NCBI RefSeq assembly: GCF_000760935.2
Contig: NZ_CP049744.1
Location: 2,821,501-2,885,500 of the forward strand
Direction: 5' to 3'
DNA: 64,000 nt
DNA from: Rhodococcoides fascians A25f
GTDB taxonomy: Bacteria > Actinomycetota > Actinomycetes > Mycobacteriales > Mycobacteriaceae
Both the position numbers and the translations under genes were made by a program. The number at the start of each line of letters is the position of its first letter. Within the stretch, counting starts at the first letter, position 1. The notes beneath the pieces are model-generated. The model was not told where the DNA came from, did no database searches, and saw only the letters and a list, made by a program, of their open reading frames with translations. Positions 50,506-60,600 of this stretch are shown here, in pieces.

Positions 50506-50522
50506 GAACGACCAGTCTGCCC

Positions 50523-51059
50523 CTACCGATGCGGCTTCCGGAAATCCCCGGTCGGCCGATCGTCACGGTCCGCCTCGATCACCTGACCTTCGAGGACGAG
50601 TGCAGAACCCGCAGCCGATGACGCTGTGCCCGGTGTTTCGACGCGATCGTCGAGGATCTCGCCGTCGATGACGGTCGGACGCATGCGCCGCGTCGCAGTG
50701 GCGACCTGGGGCAGCCAGCGCGCAGCCGCCCACATCACGGCCGGGCGCAACAGCCACCGAGTCGGCGGGATCAGCAGCAGCAAGCCGATCACCGTGGTCA
50801 CCAGGCCGGGGACGAACATCGCCACGGACCCCGCCGCGAACAGAGCGCCGTCGGCCACTGCGCCGCCGGCCGACCGCTCACCGCGCGATGCTCTCCGCAG
50901 ACCGTCCAATACGCGTCTACCCTGCGACCGGACCAGCAGCGAGCCGATAAGCGATCCACCGATCAACAACACCACGGTCCACAGCACACCGAGCGCGCTC
51001 GAGACGGCGACCAGTGCGGCGACCTCGACGACGACATAAAGTACGAACAGAGCGAGCAT
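50523..51059 (-). CDS. fxsA: FxsA-family membrane protein
   Basis: 178 residues with the FxsA pattern: spans LALFVLYVVVEVAALVAVSS and LGVLWTVVLLIGGSLIGSLL, the conserved VRSQGRRVLDGLRRASRGER, then ALFAAGSVAMFVPGLVTTVI and GLLLLIPPTRWLLRPAVMW. A C-terminal cytoplasmic tail of about 55 polar residues follows. FxsA was named for suppressing phage T7 exclusion by F plasmid; its normal role is unclear. It is the first gene of the fxsA-amidohydrolase-lnt unit. The same fxsA-to-lnt neighbourhood occurs in mycobacteria. Confidence 0.92.
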   Translation of the reverse strand: MLALFVLYVVVEVAALVAVSSALGVLWTVVLLIGGSLIGSLLVRSQGRRVLDGLRRASRGERSAGGAVADGALFAAGSVAMFVPGLVTTVIGLLLLIPPTRWLLRPAVMWAAARWLPQVATATRRMRPTVIDGEILDDRVETPGTASSAAGSALVLEGQVIEADRDDRPTGDFRKPHR

Positions 51060-51140
51060 GACGGTCCTTTCTTCGCTTCACCGGTACAACGCTCGAGGCG
51101 ACGAAATCGCTCCCGAAGTGCCCTGTTTGCCGCGAAATTC

Positions 51141-51797
51141 TCAGGAACCCGGGCGTACGAGACCGGTCTCGTACGCCAGAACGACCGCCTGTACTCGGTC
51201 GCGCACGTCCAATTTCGTCAGGATCCGCCCGATGTGCGTCTTGATCGTCGCCTCGGACAGGTGCAGTGCTGCCGCGATCTCGGCATTGGACAGACCGGTC
51301 GCCAAGTGCATCAGCACCTCCCGCTCACGACCGGTCAGTGCGTCGAGAACCGACGCATCGGTGGTCGAAACGGACTGGGTGACGAACCGCGAGAGCAGCC
51401 GCTTGGTGACCTTCGGTGAGACGACGGCATCGCCTGCAGCCACACTGCGAATTGCGGATACCAAATCCTCTGGTGGTGTGTCCTTGAGCAGGAATCCACT
51501 TGCGCCCGCCCGAAGCGCTCCCAGGACATGCTCGTCGAGATCGAATGTCGTCATCACCAAAACCTTTGTATCGGAACCGGATTCGGTAATGGTTCGAGTG
51601 GCGGACACGCCGTCGATGCCGGGCATGCGGACGTCCATCAACACCACAGCCGGTGCCAGCCTGTCCACGGCCTCGATGGCACCGGCACCGTCGGATGCCT
51701 CACCGACCACCTCGATGTCGTCCTGGGCCTCGAGCACCATGTTCAATCCCATGCGCATGAGCTCTTGGTCGTCCACGACGACAACGGTGATCGGCAC
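51141..51797 (-). CDS. NarL/LuxR-family response regulator
   Basis: 218 residues. The receiver domain has the acidic pair DD at 9-10, phospho-acceptor Asp55 (VVLMDVRMPG), the Thr switch in LVMTTFD and Lys in FLLKDTPPEDL. The C-terminal LuxR HTH is LTGREREVLMHLATGLSNAE then IAAALHLSEATIKTHIGRIL. It begins 33 bases after the histidine kinase stop and is surely its partner. The regulated genes cannot be read from the sequence; resemblance to DesR/LiaR-type regulators suggests envelope or membrane stress. Confidence 0.95.
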   Translation of the reverse strand: MPITVVVVDDQELMRMGLNMVLEAQDDIEVVGEASDGAGAIEAVDRLAPAVVLMDVRMPGIDGVSATRTITESGSDTKVLVMTTFDLDEHVLGALRAGASGFLLKDTPPEDLVSAIRSVAAGDAVVSPKVTKRLLSRFVTQSVSTTDASVLDALTGREREVLMHLATGLSNAEIAAALHLSEATIKTHIGRILTKLDVRDRVQAVVLAYETGLVRPGS

Positions 51798-51830
51798 CGA
51801 TCCAACCTAGCTGCAAAAAGCACCTAGCCC

Positions 51831-52994
51831 TCACTCGATCGGCAGCGTCGCTCGCACGAGCCAGCTGCCGTGCGGAGTGCGGCCCGCGTGCAGCGTGCCC
51901 TGCAGCACGGCCACCCGCTCCCGCATCCCGAGCAGTCCGTGTCCGCCGCCGTCCACGGATGAGACCGCGTCGGTGCCGGTGCCGTTGTCGGAGATCTCGA
52001 CGGTGACAACATTCTCTTCCCGGACCACTTTGACCACGGCGCGCGGGGCGTGGCCGGCGTGCCGTAGAACGTTGGTGAGCGATTCCTGCACCACACGGTG
52101 CACTCCCAGGCTGATTGCCGGGCTGATGTCGTCGAGATTTCCGGTCTGCTCGAGCTCGACGTACAACCCGGCGCGGCCCATCATCTCGACCACCCGGGCG
52201 AGGCCGGCTGTGCCGTAGTGAGGCATGTCGTCCGAGTCCGGGGAGGTGCGCATCAGTGCGACGGTTCGGCGCAGCTCTGCCAGCGCAAGCCGGCCGGTCG
52301 CGGAAATGTTGGCCACAGCCTGCTCGGCGCGCTCGGGATTGCGCCGGATGGCGTACGAGGCGCCGTCGGCCTGAACCACCATGACACTGACGCTGTGGGC
52401 GATGACGTCGTGAAGTTCACGCGCGATGCGCGTGCGTTCCGCGATCACGGCCTCCTCGGCGCGGCGGTCTCGGTCGTACTCGGCGACGACCAGTCGAGCC
52501 TGAGTCGCCTCGTCGTAGGCCCGCCGAGCACCGAGAAACTCCGCGGCGAGCCAGGACAGCGCGTAGAGAAGCGCACCGAACAACAGTGTCGTGAAGATCG
52601 GATGTTCGAACAGCAGCATGGACGCTACCGAATACGCCGCGAGAGCAACGGCGTAGACGGCACCCTGAACTCGTCCTACGTACGCAACCAGGGTGTACAG
52701 CATGATCGGCAGAGCCAGCGTCGCCGGGTGACCGTTGACGGCGTCGCCCACCATGGCGCCCGCGATATCGCAGATGCCCGTGGCCACCAGAGTGAAAGCC
52801 GCGATCGACCGGGGAAAGCGTCGCCGCCACGCAACGGGTACCGCCAACACGACCGAGAACACGAGAAACAACGGCCCGTTCAGTCCATCGGCAGAACTGA
52901 CGAACACCAAGATCTCGACGACGAACAGTCCTGCCGCCAGCAATGCATCGGCTACGAAGGGCTGCCCACGGAGCCACAGACTGAAACGACGCAT
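51831..52994 (-). CDS. NarL-type sensor histidine kinase
   Basis: 387 residues from the ATG at 52994; in-frame sequence upstream of it is the Arg/Pro-rich shadow of the divergent gene. Four to five membrane spans occupy residues 15-155 (LLAAGLFVVEILVFVSSADG, LALPIMLYTLVAYVG, AVYAVALAAYSVASMLLF). The HisKA_3 dimerisation helix carries His195 in ERTRIARELHDVIAHSV. The ATPase domain has ESLTNVLRHA, VEISDNGTGTD and GGGHGLLGMRERV. There is no extracellular sensing domain, as in intramembrane-sensing kinases of this class. It is divergent from the TSUP permease by 17 bases and followed by its response regulator. Confidence 0.95.
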   Translation of the reverse strand: MRRFSLWLRGQPFVADALLAAGLFVVEILVFVSSADGLNGPLFLVFSVVLAVPVAWRRRFPRSIAAFTLVATGICDIAGAMVGDAVNGHPATLALPIMLYTLVAYVGRVQGAVYAVALAAYSVASMLLFEHPIFTTLLFGALLYALSWLAAEFLGARRAYDEATQARLVVAEYDRDRRAEEAVIAERTRIARELHDVIAHSVSVMVVQADGASYAIRRNPERAEQAVANISATGRLALAELRRTVALMRTSPDSDDMPHYGTAGLARVVEMMGRAGLYVELEQTGNLDDISPAISLGVHRVVQESLTNVLRHAGHAPRAVVKVVREENVVTVEISDNGTGTDAVSSVDGGGHGLLGMRERVAVLQGTLHAGRTPHGSWLVRATLPIE

Positions 52995-53011
52995 GTGATT
53001 GAGTTTGCCGT

Positions 53012-53779
53012 ATGACTGCCGCGGACTGGGGACTGCTGATGTTGGCTGCGACAGCCGCTGGCTGGGTCGACGCCGTGGTCGGTGGAGGCGGCCTGATCCT
53101 GCTGCCCGCAATTCTGCTCGTGGCACCACACATGACGCAGCAGGCGGCGCTGGCGACCAACAAGGCGACCGCGGTGTTCGGTACCGTCGCCGCAGTCGTG
53201 ACCTTCGCTCGGAAGGTCTCGCTGAACTGGACAGTCCTGGTCCCGGCCGGTGTCCTCGCCGCGGTGACCTCGGCGGCCGGTGCTGCCGCAGTCTCGCTGA
53301 TCGACCGCGAGCTGTTCATCCCGATCATCATGGTCGTTCTCGTCGGTGTGGCAGTACTCGTGACGTGTCGCCCTACCATCGGTCGAACCGTGGCGTCGTC
53401 GCCGCCGACGCATCGCAAGGTTCTGATCGTCGTCGGTCTCGCGGCCGCGGGAATCGGCTTCTACGACGGAATCCTCGGGCCCGGGACCGGCACGTTTCTC
53501 ATCATCGTGTTCGCCACGATGCTCGGAACGGAATTCGTGCGCAGTGCTGCGATGGCCAAGGTGATCAATGTCGGATCCAACGTCGGGGCCCTCGCGTTCT
53601 TCGCCGCCACCGGCAGCGTGTACTGGCAACTCGGAGCTGCCATGGCAGTGTGCAACGTCTTCGGGGCGGTCGTCGGGTCCAGAACAGCGGTGGCCAGAGG
53701 GGCCGGTTTCGTCCGAATCGTCCTGCTCGTCGTCGTGGTGGGGATGGTTCTCCGACTCGGCTGGCAGCAGTTCGGCTAG
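53012..53779 (+). CDS. TSUP (TauE/SafE) family permease
   Basis: 255 residues, about eight membrane spans. The conserved first repeat reads LAATAAGWVDAVVGGGGLIL and then LPAILLVAPHMTQQAALATN (the PxLL...N-K-A-T signature). The second repeat carries GFYDGILGPGTGTFLIIVFA and SAAMAKVINVGSNVGALAFF. The family exports or imports sulfur-containing or organic anions such as sulfite, sulfoacetate or taurine across the cytoplasmic membrane; the substrate here is unknown. It is divergent from the two-component system and 10 bases before tldD, so it is probably the first gene of a TSUP-tldD-tldE operon. Confidence 0.92.
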   Translation: MTAADWGLLMLAATAAGWVDAVVGGGGLILLPAILLVAPHMTQQAALATNKATAVFGTVAAVVTFARKVSLNWTVLVPAGVLAAVTSAAGAAAVSLIDRELFIPIIMVVLVGVAVLVTCRPTIGRTVASSPPTHRKVLIVVGLAAAGIGFYDGILGPGTGTFLIIVFATMLGTEFVRSAAMAKVINVGSNVGALAFFAATGSVYWQLGAAMAVCNVFGAVVGSRTAVARGAGFVRIVLLVVVVGMVLRLGWQQFG

Positions 53780-53789
53780 CGTCGGTGCA

Positions 53790-55316
53790 GTGACGAGACA
53801 ACCGGATCGGTCGGTCGACGCCGACTTCCTCGCCCTGCCCCTACGGGACCTCGCGGATGCCGCACTGAGCACAGCACGCTCGGCCGGAGCCACCCATGCC
53901 GATGTGCGCGTGCAGCGTTTGACGACGCAGTCGATCTCGCTGCGCGACGGCTCGGTTCAATCCTCGGTCGATGCCGGTGAGATCGGCCTCGCCGTGCGGG
54001 TGGTGGTCGACGGGACCTGGGGGTTCGCCTCCCATGCCGAACTCGGCACCGACGCGGCTGCCGAGACAGCCCGTAAGGCAGTCGAGGTGGCTACGGCACT
54101 GCGTGCGCTCAATCGCGAACGGGTGGAGCTCGCGTTCGAGCCGGTCTACTCGGATGCCACCTGGGTATCGGACTACGACATCGATCCGTTCGAGGTACCC
54201 ACCGTCGACAAGGTGGGGTTGCTCGCGGAGTACTCGTCCCGCCTGGCCGCGTCGGACGGCGTGGACCACGTCACCGCTTCGGTGCTACAGGTCAAAGAGC
54301 AATCCTTCTACGCCGATCTGGCCGGCAGCAGCATCACCCAGCAGCGGGTGCGACTGCATCCCCAGTTCGAGGCAACAACCGTCGACCGCTCCGTCGGTGC
54401 TTTCGAGACCATGCGCACCCTCGCGCCACCGGTGGGACGCGGTTGGGAATACCTCGGCGAAACCAGCACCTGGGACTGGGCCGAGGAGTTGGCCCGAATT
54501 CCCGAGTGGCTGGCCGAGAAGGTGAAGGCACCGACCGTGGTGGCCGGACCGACCGACCTCGTCATCGACCCGACCAACCTGTGGCTGACCATTCACGAAT
54601 CCATCGGGCACGCAACAGAATACGATCGAGCCATCGGCTACGAGGCGGCATACGCAGGCACGTCTTTCGCGACGCCGGACCAATTGGGCACGTTGCGCTA
54701 CGGATCGCCCGTCATGCATGTCACTGCCGATCGGACCGAAGTCAACGGACTGGCCAGCATCGGTTACGACGACGACGGAGTGGCCTCGCAACGGTGGGAT
54801 CTGGTCCGCGACGGGACGCTGGTCGGTTATCAACTCGATCGTGTTTTCGCTCCCCGGCTCGGGCTGGAACGGTCCAACGGATGCGCATACGCGGATTCTC
54901 CACATCACGTTCCGATCCAACGTATGGCGAACGTGTCGCTGCAGCCGGACCCGGACACCGATCGAACGACTGCCGATCTCATCGGTGCGGTGGAGGACGG
55001 CATCTACGTCGTCGGCGACAAGTCCTGGTCGATCGACATGCAGCGGTACAACTTCCAGTTCACCGGTCAACGCTTCTACCGCATTCGCAACGGCGTGCTC
55101 GACGGCCAGGTGCGCGATGTTGCGTATCAGGCGACCACCACGGAATTCTGGGGTTCGATGGAGATGCTCGGCGGACCGTCCACCTGGCGGCTCGGCGGTG
55201 CCTTCAACTGCGGCAAGGCGCAGCCCGGCCAGGTTGCCGCCGTCAGCCACGGTTGCCCGTCAGCGCTGTTCCGCGGCGTCAACGTCCTCAACACCCGATC
55301 GGAGGCAGGTCGATGA
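53790..55316 (+). CDS. tldD: TldD-family metalloprotease subunit
   Basis: 508 residues from the GTG at 53790, ten bases after the TSUP gene. The in-frame sequence further upstream overlaps TSUP and is a shadow. The N-terminal domain has THADVRVQRLTTQSISLRDG. The Zn site is HESIGH at residues 269-274 (HExxxH), the TldD signature. The third ligand is expected near the Cys in AFNCGKAQPGQ, with GVNVLNTRSEAGR at the C-terminus. TldD pairs with TldE/PmbA to form a heterodimeric protease that trims unfolded or leader peptides, for example in microcin maturation. The stop overlaps the tldE start (ATGA). Confidence 0.95.
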   Translation: MTRQPDRSVDADFLALPLRDLADAALSTARSAGATHADVRVQRLTTQSISLRDGSVQSSVDAGEIGLAVRVVVDGTWGFASHAELGTDAAAETARKAVEVATALRALNRERVELAFEPVYSDATWVSDYDIDPFEVPTVDKVGLLAEYSSRLAASDGVDHVTASVLQVKEQSFYADLAGSSITQQRVRLHPQFEATTVDRSVGAFETMRTLAPPVGRGWEYLGETSTWDWAEELARIPEWLAEKVKAPTVVAGPTDLVIDPTNLWLTIHESIGHATEYDRAIGYEAAYAGTSFATPDQLGTLRYGSPVMHVTADRTEVNGLASIGYDDDGVASQRWDLVRDGTLVGYQLDRVFAPRLGLERSNGCAYADSPHHVPIQRMANVSLQPDPDTDRTTADLIGAVEDGIYVVGDKSWSIDMQRYNFQFTGQRFYRIRNGVLDGQVRDVAYQATTTEFWGSMEMLGGPSTWRLGGAFNCGKAQPGQVAAVSHGCPSALFRGVNVLNTRSEAGR

Positions 55317-56680
55317 TCGCGCCGCAGCTCGTGATCGAACGTGCACTCGCCTGCGCGAGTGTCGACGACACGATCGTCATAGTCACCGATTCGAGCGACG
55401 CGACGCTTCGGTGGGCCGGAAACTCCATGACCACCAACGGAATCGCGACCTCGCGGCGCTGGGAGGTGATCTCCATCGTTCGAGACTCGACATCCGCACG
55501 AGTGGGCACTGTGTCGTCGACGAGTGTCGAACCGGACGACATCGAGGGCGTGGTACGCGCGAGCGAAGCGGCGGCGCGATCGGCGGAGCCCGCCGACGAC
55601 GCAATGCCCTTGCTGCCTCGAGGGTCGGACTCGGACCCTCGAGACTGGGACCGCCGAGCGCAACACACGTCGATCGATGTGTTCGGCTCATTGGCAACGG
55701 AATTGAACGTCGGGTTCGACGGTCGCGACGCCCTGTACGGATTCGCCCAGCATCGGGTCGACAACGTCTGGCTCGGCACGTCGACCGGCCTGCGTCGAAC
55801 TTTCACGCAGCCGACCGGATCGGTCGAGATCAACGGCAAAAGATCCGGGGCCAGCGCCTGGGTCGGAACCGGCACCACGGACTTTCGTGATGTGTCGGCC
55901 CAGAACATGTTGGACGAGCTGTCCACCCGTCTCGGCTGGGCGCAGAACACCGTCGAGATGCCGGCAGGGCGATACGAGACGCTGCTACCGCCGTCGGCCG
56001 TGGCGGATCTGATGATCTACCTGATGTGGACCATGGAGGGGCGTGGCGCGCAGGAAGGCCGCACTGCACTTTCGGGCGCAGGCGGAACACGAGTGGGCGA
56101 GAAGCTCACTGCTCTCCCGCTCACGTTGTACTCGGATCCGCGCGCAGAGGGTCTCGAGTACGCGCCGTTCGTGGTGGCGGGATCGTCCAGCGATTCGGTG
56201 TCGGTATTCGACAACGGCATGGACATCGAGCGCGTCGACTGGGTACGGGACGGATCGGTCTCGGCGCTGGCCTATCCGCGCGCGTCGGCCGAGAAATACG
56301 AAGCTCCCGTTGCGGTGCCGGGCGAGAACCTCGTTCTCACGGGTGGCACGGACATCGGTCTGGACAAGATGGTGGCCGCTACAGAACGCGGATTGCTCCT
56401 GACGACACTCTGGTACATCCGTGAGGTCGATCCGACCTCACTGCTGCTCACCGGACTGACGAGGGATGGCGTGTACGCCATCGAGAACGGTCGAATCATC
56501 GGTGCTGTGAACAACTTTCGGTTCAACGAGAGCCCGCTGGATCTGCTGCGTCGCGTCACCGAAGCGGGTGCAACGGAGGCGACACTGCCGCGCGAGTGGA
56601 AGGACTGGTTCACCCGCACGGCGATGCCGCCGCTGCGCATTCCCGATTTTCACATGTCCTCGGTCAGCGCCGCTCAGTGA
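55313..56680 (+). CDS. tldE: TldE/PmbA-family protein
   Basis: 455 residues starting MIAPQLVIERALACASVDDT at the ATG that overlaps the tldD stop. The PmbA/TldE fold is indicated by ATLRWAGNSMTTNGIATSRR, AGRYETLLPPSAVADLMIYL and the C-terminal LTGLTRDGVYAIENGRIIGA with NNFRFNESPLDLL. It lacks the HExxxH motif, as expected of the non-catalytic subunit. It should form a heterodimer with TldD in the cytosol. A possible role in processing ribosomal peptides exists for the family, but no RiPP precursor is visible nearby. Confidence 0.95.
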   Translation: MIAPQLVIERALACASVDDTIVIVTDSSDATLRWAGNSMTTNGIATSRRWEVISIVRDSTSARVGTVSSTSVEPDDIEGVVRASEAAARSAEPADDAMPLLPRGSDSDPRDWDRRAQHTSIDVFGSLATELNVGFDGRDALYGFAQHRVDNVWLGTSTGLRRTFTQPTGSVEINGKRSGASAWVGTGTTDFRDVSAQNMLDELSTRLGWAQNTVEMPAGRYETLLPPSAVADLMIYLMWTMEGRGAQEGRTALSGAGGTRVGEKLTALPLTLYSDPRAEGLEYAPFVVAGSSSDSVSVFDNGMDIERVDWVRDGSVSALAYPRASAEKYEAPVAVPGENLVLTGGTDIGLDKMVAATERGLLLTTLWYIREVDPTSLLLTGLTRDGVYAIENGRIIGAVNNFRFNESPLDLLRRVTEAGATEATLPREWKDWFTRTAMPPLRIPDFHMSSVSAAQ

Positions 56681-56692
56681 CGTAGGTCCGGG

Positions 56693-57130
56693 CTACTTGT
56701 CGGGTCCGGAGAGCTCGAGCGCGATGTTGTCCGGGTCGCGGAACTCCACGATGGACAGCCCGGGCCCTGCGTCCTTGATGCCTTCGTGGGCGATGCCGAG
56801 ATCGTCGAGCGTTTTGACGGCGTCTTCGAGTGCGGCTCGCGTGTCCACGGTGAAGCTCAAGTGGTCGAGCCCGCAGCGGTCTTCACCGAAAGTGTCGTCG
56901 CTCGGTGCAACCGGACGCAGGCCGAGCAGTCCCCCGCCGAACTTGTAGATGACTCCACCGAACAGGAACCACAGCGCCTTCTTGGTCTCCTCGTCGGCGT
57001 CGGGATCCCAGGCGTATGCGACCTCGAAGCCGAACACCGAGTCATAGAACGACCTCGATCGCTCGATGTCGCGAACGGTGAGACGGACGTGGTTGTAGTC
57101 GGTCACTGCGATAGGCACGTGATACTCCAT
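56693..57130 (-). CDS. VOC-family (glyoxalase/dioxygenase-like) protein
   Basis: 145 residues from the ATG at 57130, where the first beta-alpha unit starts: TDYNHVRLTVRDIERSRSFY, DSVFGFEVAYAWD. The second half contains CGLDHLSFTVDTRAALEDAV, then GLSIVEFRDPDNIALELSG. The potential metal ligands are His in NHVRLTV and GLDHLSF and Glu in IVEFRDP or ALELSG. That fits a single-metal vicinal-oxygen-chelate enzyme such as a lyase, epimerase or dioxygenase. The substrate is unknown. It converges on tldE with 12 bases between. Confidence 0.9.
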   Translation of the reverse strand: MEYHVPIAVTDYNHVRLTVRDIERSRSFYDSVFGFEVAYAWDPDADEETKKALWFLFGGVIYKFGGGLLGLRPVAPSDDTFGEDRCGLDHLSFTVDTRAALEDAVKTLDDLGIAHEGIKDAGPGLSIVEFRDPDNIALELSGPDK

Positions 57131-57204
57131 TCCGGCAGCAGGGGAAGCTGCCTCGTGAAGCATTCGGAACCGCGCATGCGAGCGATGGTGCCGATGTGTC
57201 GATT

Positions 57205-57585
57205 TCAGGCTGCGGTGATCGACAGTCCGACCGAGCCGCTCTTTCCACGACGCAGCACGCTGCCCTTCACGGTGAGCCACCCCAGGATTCCGTACTTCGA
57301 CGCGACAGCTGCGCGGGCCTTCTCGGTGCCGGTCGCGTCGAGAATCTCGGCGGTGGCGCCCACTGCGTCGCCCTGCGGATTGCCGCGCATGTCGCACGGC
57401 GCAATCGTCACCTTCGGGTTGCGGCGAATGCGTTTGACCTTCCACGAATCGGCAACCGTCCACATGAGTAGTCGGTCACCGTCGAGCGCACCCCACAGCG
57501 GCGTCGGCACCCCGGTGCCGTCCTTCTTGAACGTCGTCAGCAGTACGTACTTGCCCTTGGCAATGTCTTCGAACGTGGCGGCCAT
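57205..57585 (-). CDS. PPOX-class split-barrel flavin/F420-dependent protein
   Basis: 126 residues with the split beta-barrel pattern: FEDIAKGKYVLLTTFKKDGT, VPTPLWGALDGDRLLMWT, then SWKVKRIRRNPKVTIAPCDM and RGNPQGDAVGATAEIL. The KVKRIRRNPKV segment is the usual phosphate-binding part of F420- or FMN-binding members in actinobacteria. It should reduce or bind a small substrate in the cytosol. It ends 18 bases after the cobN stop region on the same strand. A PPOX protein beside cobN is also the arrangement in M. tuberculosis (Rv2061c next to cobN), as I recall. Confidence 0.88.
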   Translation of the reverse strand: MAATFEDIAKGKYVLLTTFKKDGTGVPTPLWGALDGDRLLMWTVADSWKVKRIRRNPKVTIAPCDMRGNPQGDAVGATAEILDATGTEKARAAVASKYGILGWLTVKGSVLRRGKSGSVGLSITAA

Positions 57586-57603
57586 ACCGCTCAGAGTACG
57601 TCG

Positions 57604-60600
57604 CTACTCCCCTTCGAGCTCGCCCTCGGTCTCGAGGTAGATCTGGCGCAACCCGTCGAGAACCTGCTCGTTCGGCTCGGCCCACATCTTCCGCTCCACC
57701 GCCTCGAGCAGGCGTTCGGCGATGCCGTGCAGTGCCCACGGATTCGACTGCTGCATGAACTTCTGGTTTTGCTCGTCGAGCACGTACGTTTCGGCCAGCT
57801 TCTCGTACATCCAGTCCTGTACGACGCCCGTGGTGGCGTCGTAGCCGAACAGGTAGTCCACCGTGGCCGCAATCTCGAACGCGCCCTTGTAGCCGTGCCT
57901 GCGCATGGCTTCGAGCCACTTGGGATTCACCACGCGCGCACGGAACACCCGGGCGGTCTCCTCCGAGAGGGTGCGGGTGCGTACCGATTCCGGACGCGTG
58001 CTGTCGCCGATGTATGCCTCGGGCGACTTTCCGGTCAGCGCGCGCACAGTCGCCACCATGCCGCCGTGGTACTGGAAGTAGTCGTCGGAATCGGCGATGT
58101 CGTGCTCGCGTGTGTCGGTGTTCTTGGCGGCAACGGCGATGCGCTTGTACGCGGTGCGCATATCGTCCGATGCAGGGACGCCATCGAGGCCGCGGCCGTA
58201 CGCGAAACCGCCCCAGGTGGTGTAGACCTGAGCCAGGTCGTCGTCGCTACGCCAGGTCTTGCTGTCGATCAACTGGAGCAACCCGGCACCATAGGTACCC
58301 GGCTTGGATCCGAAAATCCTTGTTGTGGAGCGTCTTTCGTCACCGTGTTCAGCGAGATCGGCCTGCGCGTGTGCGCGGACGTAGTTCTGATCGGGCTCCT
58401 CGTCCAATGCGGCGACCATCCGTACCGCGTCGTCGAGCAGGGCGAGCACGTGGGGAAACGCGTCGCGGAAGAAGCCGCTGATCCGGACCGTGACGTCGAT
58501 ACGAGGACGACCGAGCTCGCCGAGATCGATCACCTCGAGCCGAGTGACCCGGCGCGACGCCTCGTCCCATACCGGCGACACGCCCAGCAGCGCGAAGACC
58601 TCGGCGATGTCGTCGCCGGAGGTCCGCATCGCCGACGTGCCCCACACCGACAGGCCCACCGACTTCGGCCACTCCCCGTGATCCTGGCGGTAGCGAGCGA
58701 GCAACGACTCCGCCATCGCCTGTCCGGTCTCCCACGCCAGTTTCGACGGCACAGCCTTCGGGTCGACGGAATAGAAATTGCGCCCGGTGGGCAGGACGTT
58801 GATCAGTCCGCGCAGCGGTGAACCGCTCGGCCCCGCCGCGATGAAGCCGCCGTCGAGCGCGTGCAGCACCTGCTGGATCTCGCGTGAGGTTCCGCGCAAA
58901 CGCGGTACCACCTCGGCGGCAGCGAACTTCAAGATCTCTGCGACCACGTCACCGTGTTCGCCTGCAACGCGCTCGGCCTCGTCCGGATTCCACTGCGTGG
59001 CCTGCATGGCTGCGACCAGACCGTGCGCCACGGCCTCGATGCTGTCGACGCGTGTGCGTTCCTCGTCGCCGTCCTCGCTGAGCCCGAGAGCCTCGCGAAG
59101 TCCCGGGACCGTCTGCTCGCCGCCCCACATCTGCCGAGCTCGCAGCATCGCCAGCACCAGTTCGACCTCGGCGTCGCCGACGGGTTCCTGGCCCAGGATG
59201 TGCAGCCCATCGCGGATCTGTACGTCCTTGATCTCACACAGCCATCCATCGACATGCAGCAGCATGTCGTCGAACACTTCCTCGTCGGGGCGCTCCTCGA
59301 GGCCCAGGTCCTTGTGCATCTGCGCCGCGGTCATGAGCGTCCAGATCTGCTGTCGGATTGCGGGCAGCTTGGCCGGGTCGAGTGCCGAGATGTTCGCGTG
59401 CTCGTCGAGCAGTTGCTCGAGCCGGGAGATGTCTCCGTAACTCTCCGCACGCGCCATCGGGGGAATCAGGTGATCGACGAGAGTGGCGTGTGCTCGACGC
59501 TTGGCCTGCGTGCCCTCCCCCGGATCGTTGACCAGGAACGGATAGATCAGCGGCAGATCGCCGAGGGCCGCATCGGTGCCGCAGGAGGCGGACATGCCGA
59601 GGGTCTTGCCGGGGAGCCATTCCAGGTTGCCGTGCTTGCCCAGGTGCACCATCGCATCGGCACCGAAACCGCCGTCTGCCTCGGTAGCCGAAATCCATCG
59701 GTAGGCTGCCAGGTAGTGGTGGCTCGGCGGCAGATCCGGGTCGTGGTAGATCGCAACGGGCTTCTCACCGAATCCGCGCGGCGGCTGAACCATGATCACG
59801 ACGTTGCCGAATTGCATTGCAGCGATCACGATCTCACCGTTCGGATCGGCAGTGCGATCGACGTAGAGATCGCCCGGTGCCGGGCCCCAATGCTCGATCA
59901 CGCCGTCTCGGAGATCCGCGGGGAGCTGCTCGAACCAGGTTCGGTACTGCGCCGCCGAGATGCGAATGGGGTTGCCCTCGAGCTGAGCGTCGGTGAGCCA
60001 GTTGGGATCCTGGCCACCGCGGGCAATCAGTGCGTGAATGAGTGCATCACCGTCGCGAGCGGCCAGACCGGGCACCGAGTCCGGACCGTCGACCGGGCCG
60101 AGGTCGTAACCGGCGGTGCGCATGTCCGACATCAACGCGATAGCGCTGGCCGGGGTGTCGAGGCCGACGGCGTTGCCGATCCGCGCATGCTTGGTGGGAT
60201 AAGCCGAGAACATCAAGGCGATGCGGCGGTCGGCGGCCGGGATGTGTCGTAGCCGTGCATGGCGAACGGCGATCCCGGCGACGCGCGCCGCTCGCTCGTG
60301 ATCCGGAACGTACGTGGTCAGCCCATCGTCGTCGATCTCCTTGAACGAGAACGGAACCGTGATGAGACGACCGTCGAATTCCGGGACCGCGACCTGTGTG
60401 GCCACGTCCAGTGGCGACAGTCCGTCGTCGTTCTCGGACCACGTCGCGCGTGAGCTCGTCAGGCACAGACCCTGCAGGATCGGAACGTCGAGAGCCGCGA
60501 GTTCGGCGACGTCCCAGGCCTCGTCGTCGCCACCCGCAGACGCCCCGGCAGGTTTGGTCCCGCCCGCTGCAAGCACCGTCACGATCAGGGCATCCGCAGA

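Noticed and set aside
51831..53129. Longer histidine kinase starting at 53129
   Set aside because: The extra 45 residues overlap the divergent permease and lack protein character; the ATG at 52994 begins just before the first membrane span.
54443..55312. Longer TldE with 290 extra N-terminal residues
   Set aside because: The region is fully occupied by tldD in another frame; the ATG overlapping the tldD stop begins the family N-terminus.
53012..56680. A ribosomal-peptide (RiPP) cluster around TldD/TldE
   Set aside because: No precursor peptide, cyclase or exporter is visible nearby; TldD/TldE are widespread housekeeping proteases.
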